Assembly: GCA_903632075.3 (NCBI GenBank)
Contig: CAHIKZ030004135.1
Location: 2,376,001 to 2,440,000, forward strand
From: Acanthosepion pharaonis
Lineage: Eukaryota > Mollusca > Cephalopoda > Sepiida > Sepiidae
Length of the DNA stretch: 64,000 bases
Direction of reading: 5' to 3'
Position numbers and translations under genes: made by a program. Position 1 is the stretch's first letter. Every line of letters starts with the position of its first letter. The notes beneath the pieces are model-generated. The model did not search any database, was not told the DNA's origin, and saw only the letters and a program-made list of their open reading frames with translations. Positions 43,301-55,856 of this stretch are shown in pieces.

Positions 43301-46300
43301 TTATGCAAGCATCTATAGGACTCACCTTATACAAATTTTGTAGTATACCAATACTGTAAATTTCTTGTGCACTGCAACTGACGTTTAGCTTTGTACACAG
43401 TTCCTTGGTTATAATCTACTAATTTGTGCCAAGTATTTGATCAAGGCCCTTTTCTCTATAACATTTAAGGTTTCAGAAGGCAGATTGAGTTGACAGTTGT
43501 ACAAAGTCAGCTGAAATCTAGATTGTCATATGCATTACTATCATCATTACTGAAATGCTTTACCTACTGCCTAACTGTGCTGTCATCCACTGTTTGGTCT
43601 CTGCAACTGTCAATAAATGTAATTTCTTTTACATGAAGAAATTCAGTAATATACCACTTCTTTATATGCACTTTCATGTCAAATGCCATTTTGTCAGACT
43701 GCTATTAAGTTGCTATATGTAACAAGAGAAAAGAAATTATGGTTTCAACATCTGCTGCTATACCACCAGCATCAGGCTCTGGAATTGTGAGCCAACATAA
43801 TGAAATAGGAGGCATTACTTTCAGAATGATCCTTAAAGATTTCTGTCACATACACAAGGAGCATGGTATCAATGGCAGTAATATCCACTCAATTAGTTCA
43901 CTGAAGATTACTCTCTTTTGACTGTAGCTTTGAATTTTTTTTTCAGACGTATGTATTGGACAAACTGGAATATTAAAAACCCAAGTATTCAGAGAGCTTC
44001 ATTAAATGGCTACGATGCTCACTATATTATTACTACCAACATCCACACACCAAATGGACTGACCATTGACCACAAGGCACAAAAATTGTACTGGGCTGAT
44101 GCACGATTGGACAAGATAGAACGATGCAATCTTGATGGCACTGGTCGCATGGTGGGTTTTGCACAACTTTTTTTTATTTTTCTATGATATGAATTAAATA
44201 TAAACTTGTTAAAATTTGTGCTTTTGCTTAATGAAAGTTAAGTGTTATTTTGCAAGTTTCATTATTTGAATTATTATTTTTATTATTTACAATTTCTTAT
44301 TTTCATCTTCTTTTGTAAAAGCTAATTTCTTTGAGTAAATTTTGCTTACAGCCAAAATATCCAAATGTTAATTAATGGTGAGATGTTTTTCTCTCAATAA
44401 CACTATTTTTCATTTAAGTTTAATGGTTTCCTATTTTGGACTCATTTTCATTATTTTTCTCTCAGGTGATTGTAACTGCTGTACCACGGCATTCTTTTGC
44501 TTTAGCTGTCTATGGTAACTTCATCTACTGGACAGATTGGATGCTGAAAGCAGTTCTTCGAGCTAACAAATATGACGGCTCAGGAATTACTTGGATGAGG
44601 AACCGGATTTCCAGACACCCAATGGGTATCATTGCCGTAGCCAATGATACAGATGATTGTAAGTAACTGTAAGCTCACTTACCTTCCAGTTTCTTTTCAT
44701 TTTTCTTTTAAAATGGAAAGTTTCTTTGTTTATTCATATTATCTTCTTTCCTTTCTCTTTTTTTTTTTTTTTTTTTTTTTAAAGGCAAACAGAATCCCTG
44801 CTACCAAAACAGATTTGGATGTCATGATATGTGCAATGTTGACATTCATGGCACTCCTTATTGCTCCTGTCGTGATGGATTCAGTCTGATGCCTGATATG
44901 AAAACCTGTAGTAAGAAAGAATATTCATAATGTCTCACATTAAGAAGAAATTACATTTACTTCAATATACTTCAGTATTACTTTTAGAACTCTGGATTGT
45001 TATTTGCAATTTAAGACACTCTGTCCCTTTTTTTTGTTTACTTTATTATTCTTTGATAAACATTATTTTAATCAATGATATAACTTCATACTCTTGTGCA
45101 CAAATTGAATTATTAATTTGTTTATTTTGTAGCATTTTCTTCTAACTAAAATCTCATTGATTCATTTTATAAAGTAGTTGATGTTATGAAATATCATTTG
45201 GTTGCTATTAATAAACAACAATATTGAAAGTTTTATTTCCATACATATTATAACAAATATATTAATGCCAATGTATTCAGAGTGTACTGCTATTCAAGAG
45301 ATATTGTATATACTGAATATGTTAAGAAAATATTTTTAGAAGTTTAAAGAGAATTTATCATGAATTTGTCAAGAAGATAAAATTAAATCTAAAAATTTGA
45401 GCAAAATCATTTTGAAAGGACTTTTTTAAAAATAACTGAAAAAGACTTTTTAGTCTTTTTTTAGTTTTTTTTAAAAAAGTCCATAACAGATTATAAAAAT
45501 AGCATCATAATGAATGACAACCATATTAGTTAATTGACAGTAGACTTTTAGTTAAAGAATTGACGTGTAACAGACATGTTAATATTATCTCTTTTATTTA
45601 AAATGATTTTAACCATTTTTTTCTCTTTTTCAATAGCCAAAAATGGAACATGTGGACTGAATAAATTTGTCTGCCTTAGTTCCCATGCTTGTATTCCGTA
45701 CGAAAAGACATGTGACAACATTGCTGACTGTATTGATGCAAGTGATGAAGATAAAGGATTTTGCCGTGAGTGATTTTATAACTTCTAAACTTAAAACTCT
45801 TAATATTTTGTACAATAGATTTCACATCTTTTAATATTTTCATATTTTACTCAAATTAAAATCAGCACCTCTTAAATATTTTTTCTGGTAGTTAAAATAT
45901 AATATTTTAGACAAAATGACTAATTTGTCCATCATAAATGCAAAGTACAACCCATGAAAAAAAAATAGCAACAGTTTTAGCCATCTTTCAATTAAACTCT
46001 ATAGGGGAATGATTTCTAACAAACCAAGAAAATCAAGGAATTTGAAAAGAGGGATATTTTTTTTTTTTTTTTTTTTTTTTAAATGGATTTATTTTGGGAG
46101 ACTTGGCACATTTTAATTTTAAGTTTTAATTTTGATAAAATTTAAGAATTAATATTATGACTATGTTATTTTGAACTGCCAATATATCTATTAAGTTTAA
46201 TCTCAACTTTTGATTTCATCTCACCTTGACAATTGGCATGGCATGAAGTATATATTTCACCCTCCAACAAAATCTATTTTTATTGATTGGAATGATAAAG

Positions 46301-49300
46301 TTTTTGTATACACTGTCAGATTTTATTATACAAGTTAATGTTTTCATCATAAAATTGGTATTAACCAACTAATATTGGTAAAATTTTCAGCATATATTTA
46401 TATGATAAATATACCATGTGATTTTCAACGGATAATATTTGTTTCTTTTAGAAATATTTACAGTCTCATTTGGTGGTGTGAGATTTTATTATATAACTCA
46501 AGAGATGTTCATCAATAAATTTATATAATACTATAGTTATTGATATTTGTTTTTTAATTTCACATCTATAAAGTCTGCTATAAGTCATAGGAAAGTTATA
46601 ATAACAAAAGAGGAAAAGGATATAAAGTTATTGAGTGTCATGATAACATTGGATATTTGCAAAAATAAAAGTTTGAAGAGAAAAATGGAAAGAGAAATTA
46701 AAAACATTAATAAGATAAAATCAAAAAAATTGCTGTTTTGAAGAATTTTATGAAAATAGTAATAAACAAGAAAATTAAAGTCATTAATACAAAAATATTC
46801 AAAGAAACTGTTGTTTTAAACCAGACTAAAGATGTTAAATATTAAGAACATTGGTTGCTTACATATCTTTAGTCAATCTACTACCTTTATGTAAATATTA
46901 CAAAGTGAAACATGTAATTTGGATAAAGAAATATATTGAAACTGATTTCTCAGCAGTAATTTTTAATGAAAAATGTAGATTTACATTAGATAGATCTGGT
47001 GATTAGGCAAGAGTTTGCGTACATTCATGAAAATAATCAACCAACATGTCTTAGAAGACAATATTTTGCATTAGTATTGCAGGCAGTCAAATTATAGGTT
47101 TCTTCAAAGTTGATAATAGCATCATGATAAATGCAGAGAAATATTGTAAATTCTTGGTTAAGACATTTTTAAATGATACATGTCACAACCAAGATGCTGA
47201 AAGCTAAGACTATATTCATGCAAGATAATGCCCCTTCAGTTTGCAAAGCTGACAATTGTCCATCTTGCCAAAAAAAAAAAAAAATAAGATACCAATCTAA
47301 TGGAATGTCTCCAGCACCACCAGATATTAATCCAGTTATCTTACGGTTCATCACTAAAGATGTATATAAGAATAGCAAACAGTATTCAAGAAAAGAAACA
47401 AAAATTGGTTTATGTCAAAGTCTGAAACTGTAGAGTGTAAGAATGAAGTAGTTTCTACAATGTCAAAGAGCAAATATTAAAATGTAATAAAATAATTTAT
47501 GTTCTATGTTATATTGTGTTAATCAAAAAAATATTATATTGAATAGCTTGAAAAATTTGCCAATATCAAATAGTTAATATCAATTTTATTGTAAAATTAT
47601 TGACTTGCATAATGAAATCTGATATAGTGTATTATTTGTTTAATATTTGTTAATTGCATCTCTTGATGTTCAAAAAATAAAAACAATCCAAACAAAGTGT
47701 GATATTTCCATTGCACAAAAAGAAACTTTCTCTCAACATTAGCATTTACAGAAATATATAATTTTTTGTTAAATTGTAGAGCATCGTGAATGCCCAGTGA
47801 CTTTGTTTGCTTGCATCAACAAGAAATGTGTTCCATACAACCAAGTGTGTGATGGACATGATGACTGCGGAGATTCCAGTGACGAAGTGAACTGTAAGTG
47901 TGAAAATGACCAATTCCGATGTAACAATGGCCTGTGTATACTTGATAAGCTCCAATGCAACATGAAGGATGATTGTGGTGATAACAGTGATGAAGCTCAG
48001 TGTAGTAAGTTTCTTTTTTTTTCTTTCCTTTTTTAATCCTTTTTTCTTATTGTATGCATGTTTGAGAAATTAATGACTTTTCATCATCTTTTCAAAATTG
48101 AGAAAGTTATGAAATATGAAATGTAAGGTTACACCTAAAGATATAGTTAAATCATTTTACAACATTTTTAGATATGTCAGAAATTTAGCTTACTCTTATT
48201 TCTAAAGACTGGATTTCAGTTTCTTTAAATGTTTATACATAACTATCATCTCACTTAACCCACCTAACAAGCTTGTGTAAATGGATTACAGAACAGGGAC
48301 TTGGAGGTATAGTAAAAAGACTAAAAAGGATAGGAAGTTGTGGAGAGTCATGAAAAAAAAAAGATTCACTCCAGTGGCGTAGCTGGGGGGGGGGGGTCAA
48401 ACCGCCCCGGGTGCTAGCACAGGAGGGGTGACACAATGTCACCCCCAACGAAATTTTTCAACAAGGCTAAGGTGCCAAAAATAGTCTGAAAACAGTGGTG
48501 GAGACACAGGGTTTCGCAGGTGGGCATATGACCCCCCCCCCATAATTTATGACCTCCCCAGTTATGTCCCCCCATCAGAAATTTTCTAATAAATTGTCGG
48601 GAAATTTGTGAGTAGGAAAAATAGCAATGTTTTCAGCTTTCATGTGTTTCAGTTGCTACAATCTTGGTTACTAACAAGAGACATTGTTGTAACATTTTAC
48701 GGATGATATGGTGTTTTAACTCTGCATCATTAATAACAACAAAAGAAATACGAAGCCAAAAAGTGCAACAATTTCAGTCTTGCTTGTGTATCAATTTGCT
48801 GAGATACAATTTTCCATTGAGTGAGCGATATACTTTTGAATATATCTACTAGTGTTGGGACGATTAATCGGAATCGAGAATCGGAAAATCGGAACTTTTG
48901 GGGTATCGGAAAAATTTTGCCTATTTTCCGATTCCAAAAAAATTCTTTTAAATTTTTAACTTAATTTCCCATTATTGGTACTAATGATAAATATTTATTG
49001 TTTTTAAATTATCGCTAAAAACTAAAATCATAATAACATCAAAATCGATGTAAATTTATTTTACTTGTATAAAGAAAAACAAATAAATAAACTTTGCATA
49101 AATTCTCTAGGTAACCTTTAAAAGAATGCAGTTGATTTACAATGTTCAAAAAATGCTTAAAAATTAAATAGAACATTTTTGTCAAGAAAAATACTTTCAA
49201 ACATCATTGATAATTAAATGGTACCCAGAAAATGATGCAACGGAAAATTGGACACCGGAAAATTAGCAACAGAAAATTACGTCAACCATGAGCCAGTCAA

Positions 49301-51504
49301 GAATGTCGGATCTGGCTGTGCTGTCCAAGCTTACAAGACAAACAGATTTTGACGATGTCATTGACCAGTTTGCCACAATGAAAACAAGAAAACATTCATT
49401 CTAAGACCACAGTATCGAATGTCATTCTTTTGTGTATTACCGTGTTTTGTATTTAGTTGTTCTGAAAGTGAACAGTTGCATTTTAAAAAATCTTTTTGAT
49501 TTGAACTGATTATTTTGTGGTATTGGATTTTGTCTTGGATCATACATGTAAACAGTAACATACCAGTCAGTAGAGTAAAGTAGAGGTAGAGCATGTATGA
49601 AAATTTAGCTACAGCTAACCATTCAGCATAGGGTGAATCGGGGTCATTGGGGTGACATTTGAGCAGACCACCCCAGGTGACATTTACTCTAGCTACGCCA
49701 CTGATTCACTCTCTTGATAATTATAGCTTTTCACTGAGTGTACTTACTCTTGATAATTATTTAACTTGATATTCCATTATGATGTACCTGTATACAGTAC
49801 AAATGATGAAAGAATGATCCTCTCAAAGTTTCTCACTTTGACAGAATTGACTTACTTTAGGAAATATAAAAATTAACAAGACAAATAATAAAATAAAAAA
49901 ACTATTCTACAGAAACCAACTACACAATAACCACAAACTAAGCAAAATAAGAAACCTAACACATCAATACATATCACCTATTGACAACACATACTCATCA
50001 CTTATTATTAAGAAAACTAAAAACAACTTCCAGCATGATCCCCATCAATGATATAGTAACAAAATATCAAAACTTCAACAAACCAATGTTGTTTATGAAT
50101 TTGCTTTCTCACTTAGAGAATGTCTCTCTAATAATAACAATTCAAACAAAACATACATTGGTTACACAACCACTACATTTTTATTCCAGTTAACTGGCCA
50201 TTTATATAATAATAAAGAGTTGATAAGCTATAAAATAAAAAAACAAATCAGTTACTCATTTATCCAATAATTGCTCAACTGAATTACATATCATTAACCA
50301 ATACAGCAAGAAAACACAAGAAATCTGACAAATCACCAGCAATAACACAAAAATACAATAGCATATAAATTGTACAAAATAAATACAAATAATAGAAGGT
50401 TTCATCATAAAAAAAAACAACCAACCAACCCAACAGCAATAAAATTTCATCTAATTAAGGGACAAACATATTAAGTATATTTCACAATTAATAATATAAA
50501 CAAAAGAACATGACCCCAGAAACTGACGCATGAAGATGTAAAAAAAAAAAAAAAAAAAGAAAATGGCATAACACTTACCAATATGTGAAGGCAAAGCACT
50601 CGAAAACTACAAAAAATATGTTCTATACACAGAGGCACAACCCTATCAAGACAAAAATAAAACTCTTTGATAATGGCTTATGAAAACCAAAAATGATCAG
50701 AAGATATTGGACAGTTTATGTTCAAATTTTCCTTGGAAACCAAAAACATATATATGATGAAATTGATCCTATAAGTGTTGATAAATATCAGTACTATCAA
50801 AGATGTAACTCAGTAAAAATCCATATAGGAAATTATCATAGAATGATTGGTTGTAGAGGCAAATTTGACTTTAAACAAAATGATTGATTCTCAAGAAGAA
50901 ATCTTGTCCTAACAAGAACAGAGAAAAACATCACCAAATTTCAAGTTAAAATAATGAACATATTCCAGGTTTTTATGTAGGTACCTCCATGAGATCGCTA
51001 AAAAAACAAAACTTTATTGTCTAAATGTTTGTTATTATTAAAAGGAAAAATCAAAGTATTTTGGGTGTATGATTTTCCATTTTTTTTAATCGTTTATTAA
51101 AAATCTTTTTTTAGTCAGAAAAATTAACATAATCAATCATGACAACCATTTCTTTCCATTTTATAAAAAAATGAAAATATCAGTTTTAAATTCTTTTAAA
51201 AATCAATTATAATTTTTTTCAAAACTTATTTTAAGAAAATCAGAAATTATAATGTTTATTTAAAATATTTTGAAACAACCTTAACCTTAACTTTCTGCAC
51301 CAAAAAGATGTAGTTTGAAAATAAAACAAAGCAGATCATAACTTTTCATGTCACTTGACAGGTGATCAAAGACATTTTCATGATGTATTGATAGCTTACA
51401 GGAAGATAATTTATTCTACGGAAGGTGAGAAGTGAAATTATTTAGATTTAAGTGAACAAATTATTTACCTTGTTATTTCTATGGAAAACTTTCACCACTC
51501 TATT

Positions 51505-51542
<38 letters not shown>

Positions 51543-54500
51543 AAGACTGCTGAGAGTGAGATTAACTTTCATAAAATTAAAATAAGATGATTCACTGAAA
51601 ACTGTAAAACAACTTCACAAAATTGAAACTGCAATGAAATATGTAAATTAAATAAATGGTACTTTTAAAAATATAGTAATGTTGCTGCTGAAAATGGCTT
51701 AGGATGATGTTCAAATTTTTTTAATTAGTAGAAACGCTAATTCAAAATGCTCAATATGTGTTTCGCATGAAGAATTTGCAATAATGAAATGTGACATTCA
51801 GCGGAGAACGCTTACACTCAAGACACATGAAGTTTTATTGCTTGTGACCTTCCGTACTTTTTAATTACAGCCATTTTAACAATTTTTTATGAACACAATA
51901 TTACATTTCTTCATTACTGCAGGTCTCCTGATTGGACAAAGCGATCCAATTTACAAAGTCTGTCTATATTTCTGAGATGAGATATTATGTACATTATTTA
52001 CATTATTCGGACTATTGTCCTCATCTTTGTCGCCATATTTATCACAATGTTTTGGCTGTTGTACGCTCCGGCCTTCTTCAGGTGGTTGGAATGTCAAACT
52101 GAACCCTTTATTTCGCTCACTGGGGTAGACTGTTCTAGTTCCACGTGCCATGTTTGATGGATGTCAGTTATCAGTTATCTCCTGTTAATTTCCCTCTGAA
52201 AGTTCTCCATTGCCTTAACCGGGTATTGAACTCACACTCTTGGGGTCCTGTCACTGGATCTAATCAACGCCTTTATACCCAGTTAAGGCTCTTGTAATGA
52301 ATGAATGCTCTTTTTTTAACGATCTTATGGAGGTACCTATTTTTATGGCATAGTGAAAGTAACATAGAAGCTATGAGTTGCAGTTTAACAACAGTAATTA
52401 AGGAAGTGGCCAAAATTGTAGCCATTAAAAATGACAATAGCAAAAGGAAATACTCAAAGTCAACAGTAGAACTGATGAAAAAACAGAGAATAAAAACCAA
52501 GATAAAATTGTAAGTGTAAAATTAAATTACTCAGCCAAAAAATGTGAAAAGGAAAAAAGGAAGTTGAACATGGAAAAGAAGTGAAGAAAAGGAAACATTT
52601 TCAAACACAGCTCAACTTATAATTATAGTATTGAATATTATAGTATTATTAATTATATAGAGATTATTGAAAAATATCTTCTGGAAATAAATAAGAGTGA
52701 ATATTAATGGAGAACATTTAGACATTCTGCTGGTGATAATTTTATTAATATGTTAATCATCTGATCAATTACAAAAAATGATAATCTGGATACAGAACAT
52801 TTGAAGATGTCTTTAAAAATGAACAAAAATCTAAAACAAAAGTAATGTCCAATTGTAATATCCCCAAATTAATCATAGTGTGAGAGCTCTTGGAAGAGAT
52901 CAAAGAATACAACTATTAAAGTAAAAGATAAATTTAGAGAAAAAGCATAAAAATAAAATCACTTGTAATGAATGATTAGAAAGCATTTAGTAAAAAATGT
53001 GACATAATGAAAATTACCTGAAAACAAATTTGTAATGAGACAAAGATCAATGAAAAAAAAATGTTATGAATAAGAGATAGAAATAGGTCAAGGCTTACAG
53101 CCATATCACCTTGAAACATTGGTTCCCATAAAATCACCGAAGTTAAGTAACATTGAGCCTGGTCAGTATCTAGATGGGTGGCCACTTGGGAATACAAGGT
53201 GTTGGAAGCTTAGATATGTGGGTGATGTAATGAATAATAGCTCGCAATTCTTAATCAGAGAGACAATTTCCAATTTCGGTTGAATTCATTATACTCACTC
53301 ACACACAAATAACTCTTATATCCCCCAGCTATGGGTTAATTAGTAAAACTTGTATCAATAAATCATTATTATCTCACAAAAACAAAATTCTTACAATCAG
53401 AAAAAAAAAAAAAATTCCGGTTTTGAATAACCTGAAAAGGGTTGATCTTGTATAAAAAGAATTACTCAATCAATGACATAGGTTTGGTTTCGTTTGTTTT
53501 ATGGCCTATCAACCTCAATGATTTAATGTCGACAAAATTTTTCTTGCTGGTAAAAATTTTTTTTTTTTTTTTTTCCAAAAATGTATTTCTGGTAATATAT
53601 TTTCTTCAAAAATGCTTCTTCTTTTTCTTTTTATCTTTTTTTTTTTTTTTCTAAGTATTTCTGGTATTAAAAAACTATCTTTTTACATTGATAGTAGTGT
53701 TTTGACCCCAGTTTGGGGGTTAACTATTTGCCCATAGCTGGGACCCTAACAGATGCTACCACCCCAGGTCAGGATGAACCTAGTTGCACCAGCAATTAAG
53801 AGGTAGTTCCATGCTCCTCAGAACCTCCTGATCAGAGTCCTTGCTGTTGGACATAGTTTATCGTCTTACCCAGAACGTGGATGTAGTTTATCGTCATACC
53901 CAGGACAGAATGAAATAGGTCAACATGGACCCAAGAACAGACAATATAGAATTGATTAAGCAACAAAAACAAAAAAAAGTAGCAGACAGAAGATGAAGAA
54001 TAGCACAGTCATGAAAATCATAGAAAGTGATGGGGGGAAAGGCCTTTTTCCAGTAGTGGATTCACACTAGTCATAATATTGTGTGGGTGTGTGCATATGA
54101 ATTTTTATTTTTTTGTCATTAACAAGTCACATGTTCTGAAATCTTGTGATTCTTGATTAATGATCTTTATCTTATTTGTGAATCTGATTTAAACATTTTC
54201 ATGTAAAAAGAGATTGATTGGAATTATATAGAATATATACAAATTTGAAAATATAAATTTGTATGGTGTAAAAGCTCAAAACTTTATGTATTGCAGAAAT
54301 TGTTTTTTGCAATGAAATGAAGATGTAAAATGCAAAATAGGCCATCAATTTTCATTAGAGGCATTTAAAGATTTTCCATGTTCAGGACCAGTTTTTGTAG
54401 CCCTCCTCTACGTTGATGAAAGAATAATACTATTTTAAATCCCATTTGTAGTCAGAATCTTTGCACTCCTACTTGATTAAAACTGATTTAAGATATGATG

Positions 54501-55481
54501 GTATATATAGTTATTTTGAATTGAATATGATGTTGATAGATATGATTTTCACTTAAATATATTGTAATTTTCATTGCTGCTTGTTTATAGCTGATCATCA
54601 ATACTGTGGAGAAGACAAATTCTTCTGTAAGATTTCAAATTACTGTATTTACAACAATCAAAAGTGTGACGGTCGAAATGATTGTATTCATGGTGAGGAT
54701 GAAGAGAACTGTAACAAAGGTGAGTATCATGTTATAAACATTTGTTATTACTAACAGTCATTGTGGTGCATTTCATGCATGTTAAACACCTAAAGATTGT
54801 TTTGGCTAACTCTCAAAGACACTTTGACCGATTCTAGTTTACTGCTTTTCCTATTCAAAAACTGATTTATCGTGATTTTTATTTAACAATAATTCAATAA
54901 TGATTATTCTTGCCTTTACTGCTTTAAAAACCAGCTCAGACTTTCTTTTAGAAAAATGTTTTTTCTGACTCCCTTACCAAAACAAAAAAAATATCTTGAA
55001 TCCTTCAAAATTTAAAATTATATTCCTGTTTCTTCTTTATCAAAAAAGCTTAGGTTAATGATCCATTTTTTAATCAACACTTCTGTATTATAAATTTATT
55101 TATATAATAATTGTTTTTCAGCTAAATGCAAAGAACATGATGAATTTCTTTGTGAACAAAATAATATGTGCATTCCCAAGATATGGAGATGTGACCTCAG
55201 TGATGACTGCCCTGATGGTTCAGATGAAACTAATTGTAGTAAGTCTCTTATAAATTTTCAGCATTAGTGATTGCTTTATTTTGATTACCAATTCAAATTC
55301 TGTGAGTTCCTAACTTAACATTTATTTTTTAATATACACACAAGTTTATCTGTTGCTCAAAAAAGAATAATGCCTTAATATAAAAAGATTTTTCTTTGAA
55401 CTTTCTGTCAGACTTAACCAAAGATTTGGATTAGAATTATAAATGCTGTCTTTTAATCTAATAATCAACCTTTATATATTT

Positions 55482-55559
<78 letters not shown>

Positions 55560-55791
55560 TAGCGTCCAAAACTAAAGGACAACTCAATTTTGTCCCTTAC
55601 TTTTGGACGTTCAAATTTGAAAATAAATAAATAATTGTTATAATTCTTTTCTATCCTTTGTAAAATGATTCAAATTTTAGTATGTTATTATGGATGATAA
55701 CGACTACCAGTTGTCAAAATTTCAACTTTTCACAGTTGTTATTTCTAACAAATATTAGGTTTTAAAATTTTTGTCCCTTAGTTTTGGACGC

Positions 55792-55856
<65 letters not shown>

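Noticed and set aside
53093..53212. Functional 5S rRNA gene
   Set aside because: Many differences from a normal 5S sequence, followed by a SINE body and an A tail instead of a T terminator; better as a retroposon head.
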